From Prevotella sp. KH2C16 (lineage in GTDB: Bacteria; Bacteroidota; Bacteroidia; Bacteroidales; Bacteroidaceae), in the NCBI RefSeq assembly GCF_900113305.1, contig NZ_FOOW01000006.1, positions 75,005 to 139,004 on the forward strand: 64,000 nt of DNA, written 5' to 3'. A model generated the notes under the pieces. The model was not told the DNA's origin and did no database searches. It saw only the letters and a list, made by a program, of their open reading frames with translations. The translations under genes and the position numbers were made by a program. Position 1 is the first letter of the stretch, and each line of letters begins with the position of its first letter. This document shows positions 42,551 to 52,300 of the stretch, piece by piece.

Positions 42551-43495
42551 ATGAATAGACTGATTAGAAACACTTGGACATGTCTCTGCCTCCTGCTAAC
42601 GACACAATGCCTTGTCGCATGCTGGGAGGATGATGTGCTGCCCCCGGAGGACACGCAGACGGCAGCTACCGTCACACTGACTCAGGACGGGAACGAACAT
42701 CAGATAGTCTATAATGGATTCGAGGCACTCAAAGACAAACCCGTTACCGTATATTATAACATTCCATCAAGCGGAGACATGACGAAAATGCCCGTTCTCT
42801 TCATCTTCCCAGGCGAAGATCGCAGTGCAAAAGAGCATATGGCACTATTCACTGACTGGGCTCGCCGGCAGAAGGTAATGCTCTTCGCCTTCGAATTTCC
42901 CACTGCCTATTATCCGACGACCACCGAGTATATCTTAGGCGGCATGAATACGAGGCAAAGCAGCGAAGGGCTCACGGCTAAGGAAAAGTGGAACTTCAAC
43001 TATGTAGAATCCTTTTTCAAGTCTGTTCAACAATTTACGAAAACCACCCAGACCACTTTCGACATGTGGGGGCATAGCGCTGGCGCCCAGTTTGTCCATC
43101 GATTCTGCACTTTCATGGAAGATACCCATGTCAATAGAGCCATAGCGGCCAACTCTGGTTGGTACACGATGCCTGATGCCGACTTGTCCTTCCCCTATGG
43201 ATACAAAGAAGTTACAGATGTGGACTGGAGTCATCAACTGCCAAAAGTGTTTGCACAAAAACTATACATACAACTTGGCGGTGCTGACACAAGCACGGAG
43301 GGACTGAACAACACCACGGGTGCAATGTCCCAGGGCTCCACGAGACTTGAGCGAGGACAGCATTATTTCACGACTTCACGGAATACAGCAAGTAGGAAGA
43401 ACCTGCCGTTTAATTGGTCTATAACCATCGTGCCTAACATTGGACATTATGCCTCAGGAATGGCGCAGGCCGCCATGGACACTTTGAATTATTAA
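42551..43495 (+). CDS. Alpha/beta-hydrolase-fold lipoprotein
   Basis: The 314-residue lipoprotein (lipobox LVAC, Cys24) has a short Ig-like start (ATVTLTQDGNEHQIVYNGF) and an alpha/beta-hydrolase domain. The nucleophile elbow is GHSAG (in DMWGHSAGAQFV), an acidic position is likely in LGGADTS, and the His is in VPNIGHYASG. It resembles feruloyl-esterase or polyhydroxybutyrate-depolymerase-like secreted hydrolases (FIFPGEDRSAKEH). It may remove an ester or act as a peptidase on the operon substrate; the substrate is unknown. Last gene of the seven-gene operon. Confidence 0.75.
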   Translation: MNRLIRNTWTCLCLLLTTQCLVACWEDDVLPPEDTQTAATVTLTQDGNEHQIVYNGFEALKDKPVTVYYNIPSSGDMTKMPVLFIFPGEDRSAKEHMALFTDWARRQKVMLFAFEFPTAYYPTTTEYILGGMNTRQSSEGLTAKEKWNFNYVESFFKSVQQFTKTTQTTFDMWGHSAGAQFVHRFCTFMEDTHVNRAIAANSGWYTMPDADLSFPYGYKEVTDVDWSHQLPKVFAQKLYIQLGGADTSTEGLNNTTGAMSQGSTRLERGQHYFTTSRNTASRKNLPFNWSITIVPNIGHYASGMAQAAMDTLNY

Positions 43496-43615
43496 CATGG
43501 CTTGCAGCTGACGAGGTGTCTTGCTCTGCGGTAATCAGCTTTCCCCCAAAGGAAGGGCTGCATAAAATAAGGAAAGATCTTTTTGGGGATTAAGGGCATT
43601 TCAAACGCAACCGCC

Positions 43616-44278
43616 CTATCTGATTACCTCGTCCATTTTATCGAAGAGTGCGTTTGGGTTGGTCTGCACAAGATTTTTGTCCATCGTGTCGACAAACGAC
43701 ACCAGGACGGGATAGTCGGCAAACTCTGCCTTGAGAGCCTTGCGCTGCTTGTCGGTCAGGTTTTTCCGCAGATTGAATATGGCCTGAGCCATTGTCATGC
43801 CATTGCTCTTGTAGAGCACGCGCTCCCCAAGGATGGCATCCGAAGCGGCATAAACTGTGATATTCTTGCCCCGATAGATGCATGCGGCGAATATTTTGTG
43901 GCTGGGCACGGACGGCATGGAGGTCTTGTAGGCAATGTTGGCCGCTATGGGAATCCAGGTGATACGACTGGCCTCCGGATTAGCTGCATAATAGGTAACG
44001 ACACTATCTACCTCGCCAATATCATATTTCGGCTGCTTGGCCAAGAGTCTGGAGCCTATCACACTGATTTTCACGAAGTCGTCAGTAGTACTGAACAGGG
44101 GCGACACATAGAGGTGAGCATGCATGGTGGGGTTCATCAGATAGCCCTCTGCGATGGAATCATTGTGCAGGTAGACAGTGGCAATAGGCTCTCGCTTATT
44201 CACTTTAGCTTTCTTTTCTTGGGCATTGGCGCCCATCAGGCAAAGAAGGCCAAGGCCAAATAAAATAGAAGCTTTCAT
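43616..44278 (-). CDS. Secreted protein of unknown function
   Basis: 220-residue product with a clear signal peptide (about 1-20, LMGANAQ). It is followed by a region with a beta-strand pattern (PIATVYLHNDSIAEGYLMNP) and a helical C-terminal half (LRKNLTDKQRKALKAEF, NALFDKMDEVIR). I do not recognise a family. No lipobox and no barrel end, so periplasmic. It is a single gene, convergent with the isoaspartyl operon, with its own promoter at 44309-44338. Confidence 0.65.
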   Translation of the reverse strand: MKASILFGLGLLCLMGANAQEKKAKVNKREPIATVYLHNDSIAEGYLMNPTMHAHLYVSPLFSTTDDFVKISVIGSRLLAKQPKYDIGEVDSVVTYYAANPEASRITWIPIAANIAYKTSMPSVPSHKIFAACIYRGKNITVYAASDAILGERVLYKSNGMTMAQAIFNLRKNLTDKQRKALKAEFADYPVLVSFVDTMDKNLVQTNPNALFDKMDEVIR

Positions 44279-44308
44279 TTCGATGCAGTTTTATGAGTTC
44301 TATGTCCA

Positions 44309-44338
44309 CAAAGATAGGTTATTCCTGTGAGGTAACAA
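44309..44338 (-). promoter_or_regulatory. Promoter of the secreted-protein gene
   Basis: Minus-strand TATCTTTG (44309-44316) with TTG (44336-44338) 19 nt upstream. Confidence 0.6.
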
Positions 44339-44530
44339 GCGTTTTCTTTGAGAAATGACATCTTTTAACCTTTTACCAAATAACAAAACAATCCCATGAT
44401 AAAATCGACAACCAGAGGGCTATGCATATAACGACAGTCAACTCGTCAAGATAGACGACTCCGCGACGAATCCCGTCTGCAGGGGAGGCTTCACCTTCAA
44501 GGGCAGGACGGAGATGACATGGAGGATGAC

Positions 44531-44591
44531 AAAATCGGCGATTTCTTCCTATAAAATCGGCGACTTTGTCGCACAAAATCGCCGATTTTGT
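44531..44591. repeat. Palindrome array B3: three AAAATCGGCG-type units, 22-bp period
   Basis: Units at 44531 and 44553, and an inverted unit at 44575-44591 (AAAATCGCCGATTTTGT), with 5-nt spacers. Unlike the other arrays it lies in a divergent intergenic region of about 510 bp (44279-44789), upstream of lutA. I see nothing else in that gap except the two promoters. Confidence 0.9.
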
Positions 44592-44716
44592 CATCCTTCC
44601 TGCCGCTTCCTGTAAAAAAGGCGATCACCCCCCGCGGCAGCAAGCAGTATTCCCGACACTTCTGAAAAAATTTCAAAGAAAAACCCGAAACATCTTCCGG
44701 TTTTCAAAAAAATGAT

Positions 44717-44724
44717 TACCTTTG
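44717..44724 (+). promoter_or_regulatory. -7 box upstream of lutABC
   Basis: TACCTTTG matches TAnnTTTG and sits 65 nt before the lutA start. No good -33 element. Confidence 0.45.
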
Positions 44725-44789
44725 CCATGAGTGGGACTTGTTTCCATGCCTCAAGTCCGACTTGGAAACTTAAATATTTAGCGAAAAAG

Positions 44790-45521
44790 ATGAAAATCGG
44801 TTTGTTCGTACCTTGCTATGTCGACGCGCTCTATCCCGAGGTGGGTGTCGCCACCTACAAGCTACTCAAGCATTACGGCCTCGAGGTGGAGTATCCCGAG
44901 AAACAGACCTGCTGCGGCCAGCCCATGGCCAATGCGGGCTTTGAGGAGATGACGCTGCCGCTGGCCGAGAAATTCGAGACTCTCTTCAAGGACTACGACC
45001 ACATCGTGGCTCCCTCGGCCTCGTGCGCCTCCTATGTGAAGGCCTACTATCCCCACCTGATGCACCATGAGTGCGTGAGCTCCGGGAAGATTACCGACCT
45101 CGTGGAATTCCTCCACGATGTGCTGCGGGTGGATCATGTGCCTGGCAAGTTCCCGCATGTGGTGAGCGTGCACAACTCTTGCCACGGCGTGCGCGAGCTC
45201 GGCCTCTCGTCGCCGTCGGAGCTCCGGATACCGCCGTTCAACAAGATCGTCGACCTGCTCAGCCTCGTCGAGGGCATCACAGTGAAGGAACCCGAGCGCA
45301 AGGACGAGTGCTGCGGCTTCGGCGGAATGTTCTCCGTAGAGGAGCCCAATGTGTCGGTCCGCATGGGCGAGGACAAGATAGCGCGCCACATGGCGACGGG
45401 CGCCGAGTACATCACCGGCCCCGACAGCAGCTGCCTGATGCACATGCAGGGCATCGCCCGGCGCGAAAAGACGCCTGTAAAATTCATTCATGTAGCACAA
45501 ATCTTAGCAGCAGGACTATGA
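44790..45521 (+). CDS. lutA: Lactate utilisation protein LutA (CCG-motif Fe-S protein)
   Basis: The 243-residue protein has two cysteine-rich CCG domains: TCCGQPMANAGF (about 48-58) and ECCGFGGMFSVEE (about 170-182), with paired Cys in APSASCASY and VHNSCHG. These bind an iron-sulfur centre, as in LutA/LldE and heterodisulfide reductase-type subunits. With LutB and LutC it forms the flavin-free L-lactate dehydrogenase. Start at MKIGLFVPCY; the frame is open upstream but that stretch is not conserved. It is coupled to lutB by ATGA at 45518-45521. Confidence 0.94.
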   Translation: MKIGLFVPCYVDALYPEVGVATYKLLKHYGLEVEYPEKQTCCGQPMANAGFEEMTLPLAEKFETLFKDYDHIVAPSASCASYVKAYYPHLMHHECVSSGKITDLVEFLHDVLRVDHVPGKFPHVVSVHNSCHGVRELGLSSPSELRIPPFNKIVDLLSLVEGITVKEPERKDECCGFGGMFSVEEPNVSVRMGEDKIARHMATGAEYITGPDSSCLMHMQGIARREKTPVKFIHVAQILAAGL

Positions 45522-46894
45522 GTACAGCACATTCAAGAGCAGCCCGCGAGTTCACAAAAAATCGCGAGAAGACCGCATGGCACGACGACACATTCTGGTC
45601 CATACGCACCAAGCGCGACCACATGGCCTCGGAACTGCCCGAGTGGGAGGAGTTGCGCGAGCATGCCAGTGCCATCAAGAGGCACACCGCTACCCACTTG
45701 GCCGACTATCTGGACAAGTTCTCCACGCAGCTCGAGAGCCGTGGAGTCATCGTCCACTGGGCGAAGGACGCACAGGAATTCAACGAGATCACATTCGGCA
45801 TACTCGAAAGCCACAAAGTGGAGAAGATGGTGAAGTCGAAGTCGATGCTCACGGAGGAATGCGGAATGAACGCTTACCTCGAGCAACGAGGCATCGATGT
45901 GGTGGAGACCGACCTCGGCGAGCGCATCCTCCAGCTGCTCGGCCAGAAGCCCAGCCACATCGTGATGCCCGCCATCCACCTGACGAGACAGGAGGTGGGC
46001 GAGATGTTCGAGCAGAAAGGCATCTCGCACGAGAAAGGCAACTACGACCCCACCTATCTTACGCGCTGTGCCCGCCGGCACCTGCGCGACGAGTTCATGG
46101 AGGCACAGGCCGGCATGACGGGCTGCAACTTCGGCGTAGCCGAGACAGGCGACATCGTGGTATGCACCAACGAGGGTAACGCCGACATGAGTACCTCTAT
46201 GCCCAAGCTGCACATCGTGGCCATGGGCATAGAGAAGGTGGTGCCCGACTATGACAGCGTGGCCGTCTTCCAGCGACTGCTCTGCCGCTGCGGGACAGGC
46301 CAGCCCACCACCACCTATACCTCCCATTTCCGACAGGCAAGGCCGGGGGCAGAGATGCATGTCGTGCTCGTGGACAACGGGCGCAGCGACATCCTCGCCA
46401 ATCCCGAGCACTGGGAGACGCTGAAGTGCATACGCTGCGGTGCGTGCATGAACACCTGTCCCGTCTACCGGCGTAGCGGCGGCTACAGCTACACCTACTT
46501 CATCCCTGGGCCCATCGGCGTAAACCTCGGCATGCTGCACGACCCACAGCAGCACTCCGGCAACCTCTCCGCCTGCTCGCTCTGCCTCAGTTGCGACAAT
46601 GTATGCCCCACCAAGGTGAACCCGGGCTCGCAAATCTACTACTGGCGACAGGACCTCGACCGGCTCGGCAAGGCCGACAAGATGAAGAAGGCGATGTCTG
46701 AAGGCATGAGCCTGCTCTACAACCACCCCGCACTCTACACCACCGCACTTCGACTGGCACCGCTCGCCAACCTCGTACCCGAGAGCCTGACGCGCAGCGA
46801 CAGCCTCAATCCCTGGGGCATCGGGCATGCCAAGCCTGAATTCGCCAAGAAGAGCTTTCACCGAATCTGGAAAGAAGACATCGACAAGAAATGA
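45518..46894 (+). CDS. lutB: Lactate utilisation protein LutB (ferredoxin-like subunit)
   Basis: 458-residue iron-sulfur protein. The N-terminal LUD domain (about 60-300) includes KSMLTEECGMNAYLEQRGI and ETGDIVVCTNEGNAD. Two 4Fe-4S motifs follow, CIRCGACMNTCPVY (about 308) and CSLCLSCDNVCPTKVNP (about 358). It passes electrons from lactate oxidation to the respiratory chain. Length and order of domains match LutB/YkgF. It overlaps lutA and lutC by 4 nt each. Confidence 0.95.
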   Translation: MSTAHSRAAREFTKNREKTAWHDDTFWSIRTKRDHMASELPEWEELREHASAIKRHTATHLADYLDKFSTQLESRGVIVHWAKDAQEFNEITFGILESHKVEKMVKSKSMLTEECGMNAYLEQRGIDVVETDLGERILQLLGQKPSHIVMPAIHLTRQEVGEMFEQKGISHEKGNYDPTYLTRCARRHLRDEFMEAQAGMTGCNFGVAETGDIVVCTNEGNADMSTSMPKLHIVAMGIEKVVPDYDSVAVFQRLLCRCGTGQPTTTYTSHFRQARPGAEMHVVLVDNGRSDILANPEHWETLKCIRCGACMNTCPVYRRSGGYSYTYFIPGPIGVNLGMLHDPQQHSGNLSACSLCLSCDNVCPTKVNPGSQIYYWRQDLDRLGKADKMKKAMSEGMSLLYNHPALYTTALRLAPLANLVPESLTRSDSLNPWGIGHAKPEFAKKSFHRIWKEDIDKK

Positions 46895-47472
46895 AAAAGG
46901 AAGATCTATTTGCCAAGCTCAGGGCCAACGCGCAAGAGCCCTGCGACATGCCCGACATGAACATTCGGGGCATACAATATGCCGACCCCTACAAGCAGTT
47001 CGTGGAGATGACCGAGACCGTAGGCGGCCAGGTGGTGGAAGCAAGGAAGACCGACGACTTGAACGCCGTCATCCGCGGCATCTATCCTGACGCCAAGACA
47101 TATGCCAGCAACCTGCCTTTCATCACCATCGCCCAGCGAAACCCCGACACCGTGGCCGACGCTGCCGACCTTAACGGCACCGATGTGGGCATCCTGCAAG
47201 GAGAAATCGGCGTGGCGGAGAACGCCTGCGTCTGGATTCCGCAGACCATGAAGGAGAAAGCCGTGTGCTTCATATCCGAGTATCTGGTTATCATCCTCGA
47301 CAAACAGAACATCGTCAACAACATGCACGAGGCCTACAGGCGCATCCAGATGGATCCGCGCTACAACTTCGGTACCTTTATCAGCGGCCCGAGCAAAACC
47401 GCCGACATCGAGCAGTCGCTCGTGATGGGAGCCCAGGCCGCTCGCGGCGTTACCGTGCTCATCGTGGAATGA
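46891..47472 (+). CDS. lutC: Lactate utilisation protein LutC
   Basis: The 193-residue LUD-domain protein is the third subunit of the LutABC lactate oxidase. Features are the N-terminal helix MKKEDLFAKLRAN, the core GILQGEIGVAENACVWI, and the C-terminal FISGPSKTADIEQSLVMGAQAARGVTVLIVE, the most conserved LutC segment. It is coupled to lutB by ATGA at 46891-46894. No regulator gene (LutR-like) or lactate permease lies nearby. Confidence 0.93.
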   Translation: MKKEDLFAKLRANAQEPCDMPDMNIRGIQYADPYKQFVEMTETVGGQVVEARKTDDLNAVIRGIYPDAKTYASNLPFITIAQRNPDTVADAADLNGTDVGILQGEIGVAENACVWIPQTMKEKAVCFISEYLVIILDKQNIVNNMHEAYRRIQMDPRYNFGTFISGPSKTADIEQSLVMGAQAARGVTVLIVE

Positions 47473-47587
47473 CATGACCGTCCGCCCTTCAGCGACAAGC
47501 GGGGGGTACAACCATGGCCGGACGGAGCCTGTCTGTCTGCCCATCCACACCAGCCACATAGGAGTACATAGGATAGATTATTTCATG

Positions 47588-47692
47588 CTATCTGAAAGCA
47601 TAGCAGGGAGCTGAACTTACGGCAAGTTGGAGGAAACGCCCTAAGGTTCGTCCCTTGAGTCCCCAGCGGGTACAGAAGAACTCTATGTCCAC
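47588..47692 (-). pseudogene. Remnant of a gene start, possibly a TIM-barrel sugar isomerase/epimerase
   Basis: From a GTG at 47692 a 34-codon frame reads VDIEFFCTRWGLKGRTLGRF and continues LQLAVSSAPCYAFR to a stop at 47588. A +1 shift in the last part gives AMLSDSMK. The opening IEFFCTRWG resembles the first strand of Bacteroidetes sugar phosphate isomerase/epimerase (xylose-isomerase-like TIM barrel) proteins. Only the N-terminus is present, with frame damage. It lies downstream of susD on the same strand but beyond the susD terminator. The family call is from memory and tentative. Confidence 0.35.
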
Positions 47693-47713
47693 CCCCGGTT
47701 TTCTACCTCAAAG

Positions 47714-47756
47714 AAAAAAAGACAGCCGTGCCGGGTATATCCCACGGCACGGCTGT
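47714..47756 (-). terminator. Rho-independent terminator of the susC-susD operon
   Basis: 12-bp stem ACAGCCGTGCCG/CGGCACGGCTGT (47722-47756), followed on the minus strand by a run of seven T. Confidence 0.85.
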
Positions 47757-47777
47757 TCTCTATAGGCTGAAGAAGCG

Positions 47778-49328
47778 TCAATCCCAGTTGGGGTTCTGCT
47801 TCAGCACACCCTTTGACAGGTCTATCTCCTCAAGCGGAATCGCCCACAGATAGTCGCGGGCTGGATTAAACTTGCGCTGCTCCACCAAGAACTTCTCACC
47901 ATTGGGGCGCATGCCGTAGACGGGCTTCGTTACGGCAGCCTCCGTAGTCTTGTAGCTCCGGGTGTCGAACAGATGGATGCCTTCGAAGGCCAGTTCCAGA
48001 CGGCGCTCCAGCCTGATGGCGGCACGCATCTCGTCCTTTGACAATCCAGGGGCAAGCCTGGGCAGGTTGACACTCTTGCGCTGGCGGATCGCATTCACGG
48101 CATCATAGACCTCCTTGTCGGGAGCCGCGAGTTGCTCGTTGCGGGCTTCCGCATAGGTGAGCAACACCTCCGCATAGCGGATGAAGATGAAGTTGGTCCA
48201 GTCGTAGTTGTTGATTCCGTCGTTCTCGGGGTTCATATACTTGCGCATACAGTATCCAGTGCGAGTATGGTTGCCATCGCCGATACTGTTGGTGGTGTAC
48301 TCGTGCCCGGCAATCATGTCTCCATGATGGAGAATAGAGGCCGCCAGACGGGGGTCTCTGTTGGCAAATGGATGGGCCGGATCATAAAGCGGCGACTCCT
48401 TGATAGACTTACCATCGGTGCAAGGGTAGGCATCCACCATATCCTGTGTTGGCGACAGGGCCTCCCAGCCGCCCATGACGATGGGGGCGAAGAACTGTCC
48501 TATCCAGCTTCCTTCATTTGAATTCTTGGGATTCGACAAATATTCGCGGTCGAAGATTATCTCGTTACAGGTCTCGGCAACGGGCTGGAACAGGCCTGCA
48601 TAGTCGTCATAGAGACCATACTTGCCCATATCCATCACCTTCTTGGCCGCCTTTTCGGCTTCATCATACTTATGGGCATAGAAAGCCAGACGAGCCTTGA
48701 GGGCATAGCAGGCTCCCGCACTGGGCTTGCCGTGGTCGTCAACCTGACGGATATCAGGCAGCGCGGGGGCAGCCTTGTCGAGCAGTCCGACGATGTGGTT
48801 ATAGGTTTCCTCCTCCGTGGCGCGTGCCGGCATGGGTTCCTTCAATGCCAAGGGATGATCGACGATGGGCACGCCGCCCATATACTTCAGCAGGGTGGAA
48901 TAGAAGAAAGCTTCCAGAAACTGCACCTCACCCGTGATTTCGGCTCTGTAGGCATCGTCCATCGGCACTTCGCCTATATGTTGGTAGAACACCTGGCAGC
49001 GGCGTATCCCGGCATAGGCTGCATCCCAGAGTTGCTTGAAATGGGGATTGGACGATACGGCCGTACCTGCAGACAGGGATCCCTGCTCTGCTCCCACATG
49101 CACGGGAACGGCATTGTCCGTATAGCAGTCTGTCATGATAGTGTGGTTCTCCGGTTCCACCAGAAAGAGGTAGATGCCGTTTACATATTCCTCTGCCTCG
49201 GCAGCCGTCTTCCAGAAAGATCCGTCAGACTGCCGGTCGGTGGGCTCGCGCTGCAGGAAACTGTCGTTACAAGAACAGAACAGTACGATAGCCAACAGGC
49301 AAGCCATGATACTATATTTTGTCTTCAT
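47778..49328 (-). CDS. SusD/RagB-family surface lipoprotein
   Basis: The 516-residue lipoprotein (lipobox FCSC, Cys20) has the RagB/SusD start NDSFLQREPTDRQSDGSFWKT. TPR-like helices follow (FLEAFFYSTLLKYMGGVPIVDHPL, CYALKARLAFYAHKYDEAEKAAKK). The family C-terminal half (NFIFIRYAEVLLTYAEARNE, IRLERRLELAFEGIHLFDTR) is present and it ends LKQNPNWD. It binds oligosaccharide or peptide at the surface and acts as a lid on the SusC transporter encoded 13 nt upstream. The ligand is not determinable; the fucosidase at 53714 is the only glycosidase nearby. Confidence 0.93.
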   Translation of the reverse strand: MKTKYSIMACLLAIVLFCSCNDSFLQREPTDRQSDGSFWKTAAEAEEYVNGIYLFLVEPENHTIMTDCYTDNAVPVHVGAEQGSLSAGTAVSSNPHFKQLWDAAYAGIRRCQVFYQHIGEVPMDDAYRAEITGEVQFLEAFFYSTLLKYMGGVPIVDHPLALKEPMPARATEEETYNHIVGLLDKAAPALPDIRQVDDHGKPSAGACYALKARLAFYAHKYDEAEKAAKKVMDMGKYGLYDDYAGLFQPVAETCNEIIFDREYLSNPKNSNEGSWIGQFFAPIVMGGWEALSPTQDMVDAYPCTDGKSIKESPLYDPAHPFANRDPRLAASILHHGDMIAGHEYTTNSIGDGNHTRTGYCMRKYMNPENDGINNYDWTNFIFIRYAEVLLTYAEARNEQLAAPDKEVYDAVNAIRQRKSVNLPRLAPGLSKDEMRAAIRLERRLELAFEGIHLFDTRSYKTTEAAVTKPVYGMRPNGEKFLVEQRKFNPARDYLWAIPLEEIDLSKGVLKQNPNWD

Positions 49329-49341
49329 GATTATAATGCTT

Positions 49342-52300
49342 TTAGAATGTAATGTTTAGACCGAAGGTATAATTACGCGTCAACGGGTAGTAAGTGCCGC
49401 TTACCAGCTCTGGATCTACGCTGTCGAAGCTTGAGATAGTGAAAAGATTGTCGATGCTGCCATAGATTCTCAGCCGGCTGATGCCATACTTGCCGAGCAC
49501 CTTGGCCGGCAGGGTATATCCCAGCTGGATGTTGCGCATCTTGAGGTAAGACGCATCCTGCACCCAAAAGCTTGAGATAATCCGATTCTTATCGTCCTTC
49601 ATCGAAAGGCGGGGCATGGAGGCATTCGGATTCTCCGGCGTCCAACTGTCAAGATACTTGTCGGTCAGCTTGCCACCATTGTAAAAGGCGTATCTGATCT
49701 CTGCCACAGGCAGTCCCTTCACGGCAGCCGCCCCCTGTAGCACGGCGCTCAGGTCGAAGCCCTTGTACTGTACATTGAAGTTAAGGCCATAGTTGACCTT
49801 CGGGAAATAAGAGCCCAGCACCTTGCGGTCGTTACTGTTCACCGTCTGGTCGTCATTCAGATTGCGATACTTCAAGTCGCCGGGAACAGGGTCTCCCATT
49901 GCCTGTGCTACATGGCTATCGATTTCCTGCTCAGAGCGGAAGATGCCGTCGCACACATAACCGTAATATGCCCACAACGGATCGCCTACCGACTGTCCCG
50001 GCGTGTCGCCGCCGCTGAGGTCTACAATCTTGTTGCGCACATAGCTGAAGTTTCCCGTTACGGAGTAGACGAGATCGCCGATGTGGTCGTTGTAGCCTAC
50101 CTGGAACTCAAATCCCGTATTGCGCACTTTTCCTGCATTCTGCATGGGAGGATCCACACCCATCAGGCCGGGCATGGGCAGCTGCAGCAGGATGTCGCGG
50201 GTATCCTTGCGGAAGATGTCGAGCGTGAAGTTCAGCCTGTTGCCGAAGAGTGTAGCATCGATACCGAGGTTCCATTGTGCCGTCTTCTCCCAGGTAATGT
50301 CCTGATTGGCCATGGGGCTTGCGATGGAAATACCAGTCTGCAGCTTGTCGTTGAAGCTATAGTCATATCCGTAGCTGTAGGTGTTCTGGTAAGGATAATA
50401 GTTAACAGTCCCGTCAGCGTTTATGGTTTCCTGATTACCCAAGAGGCCCCACGAGAGACGCAGCTTCAGGTTGCTGAGCCATGACCGTGCCGACTGCATG
50501 AAGCTTTCCTCCGAGATTCGCCAGCCCATGGAGAAAGAGGGAAACGCTCCGAAACGCTTGTTCTTCGGGAAGCGCGAAGTACCGTCATAACGCAGGTTAG
50601 CCTCGAAGAGATACCTGTCGTCATAGACATAGTTCAGGCGTCCGAACGCGGAGCGGAGCGCATATTCCACTTCCGTTCCTCCCGTGCTCTGTCCGGTTAC
50701 CTCACCCGCATTCAGCTGGCTGAGTGAATTAGGAATGTTCTTGCGCCTTGCATTCAGCCAACGCGTCTGTTGGTAAATCTGCGACAGGCCCAGGAGGCCG
50801 CTGATGGCATGCTTGCCGAAGGTCTTGTTGTAATCCAGATAAGCCTGCAGGTTGGTCTCAAAATGCTTGGTGTCATATTCAGAGATGAAGCTCTGGGTGG
50901 TCTTCACCAGCTCCGTCCCCTGGCCGCCCATTTTATAGAAGGGCATGGACATGGTATGCACGGGGTTATCGTTGAACTTGAAGGATCCTGCGGCGATGCC
51001 ACGGAATTTCAGGCCGTCGAATATGTCCACGGTCAGGCCCAGGCTTCCCTGGAAGCTTGTCGTAATGTCTTTGCTGGTTCCGCCGATACGGGAATAGGCC
51101 ACGGAGTTATGCTCGTTCTTGAAAAGAGGATAGCGTCCGTCAGCAAACTGTATGGGCGTTACGGGAGTCTCCCTGAAGGCATAGTGAATCAGGTTGTCCA
51201 CGCCATCGGCCGGAGTGAGCTGCCTGCTCCTGTAGAAAGAGATGTTCGTGGAGAGCTTCACCCGCTTGTTGATTTGCGCATCAAGATTGGTGCGCACATT
51301 GAACTTCTTGAAGTTGGTGTTATAGATCAGCCCGTTCTTATCATAGAAGTTCAGGGCGAGCGAATAAGTAATGCGGTCGCCACCACCCTTTATGCCGATA
51401 TGGTGATTGTGGAAGAATCCGTTCTCGCTGAGCAGGGCGTCAAGCCAGTCGGAGTCAGGATAACGCTCGGGATCGCTCCCGTCTCTGAACTTCTGGAGGT
51501 CAGTCTCCGAATAGGGAGCGTTCTGCCCATCGTTGGCATAGGCCTGGTTCATCAGTCTGGCATAGTCGTAGGAACCCACATACTTAGGCATGCGCGTAGC
51601 CTGCTGCCATCCCGCATAGCCGTCGTAGGACACCGTCGTACGCCCTTTCTGCCCGTGCTTGGTGGTGATGAGAATCACGCCGTTGGCAGCACGCACGCCG
51701 TATATGGCCGAGGCTGCGGCATCCTTCAGCACCGAGATGTTGTCGATATCGTTGGGGTTCACCTCACTCATGCTCGATTCCACACCGTCTATGATTACCA
51801 TGGCACTGGCATTGCCCATCGTTCCCAGTCCGCGCACCCTCAGGATGCCTTCGTCGGCACCGGGAAGGCTGGAGTTCTGTATAATCGTTACTCCGGGCAT
51901 CAGGCCCGTCAGCATGTTCGTAACATCGCTTCCCGTACGGTTCACCAGCTTGTCGGCCGTAACCGTGGCGATGGATCCGGTCAAGTTCACCTTCTTCTGG
52001 GTGCCGTAGCCCACCACCACTACATCCTCAAGCGTCTTGTTGTCTTCCTTCAGCGTGATGGCATAGCTGGTCTTTCCGGCCTCCACCACGAACGAGGAGG
52101 TCTGGAAGCCCACACAGCTCACCACGAGTTCCGTACCCTCGCCGGCCTCTATCGTGAAGTTGCCCTGCACATCGGTAATAGCACCGGTGCGCTGACCCTT
52201 CTTCACCACATAGGCTCCGATGATCGTCTCTCCGTTCTCATCCGTTACCGTGCCGTGAATCACATTGCCTTTCTGCTGTGAAATCATGACATAATTGTCC

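Noticed and set aside
44373-44594. 73-codon minus-strand frame beginning MTKSAILCDKVADFIG
   Set aside because: The frame is mostly made of palindrome array B3; similar peptides appear opposite arrays B1 and B2 only because the repeats are shared.
47473-47587. Possible riboswitch or structured RNA in the gap after lutC
   Set aside because: Only small hairpins such as AACTT/AAGTT; no known riboswitch core could be matched, and part is explained by the gene remnant.
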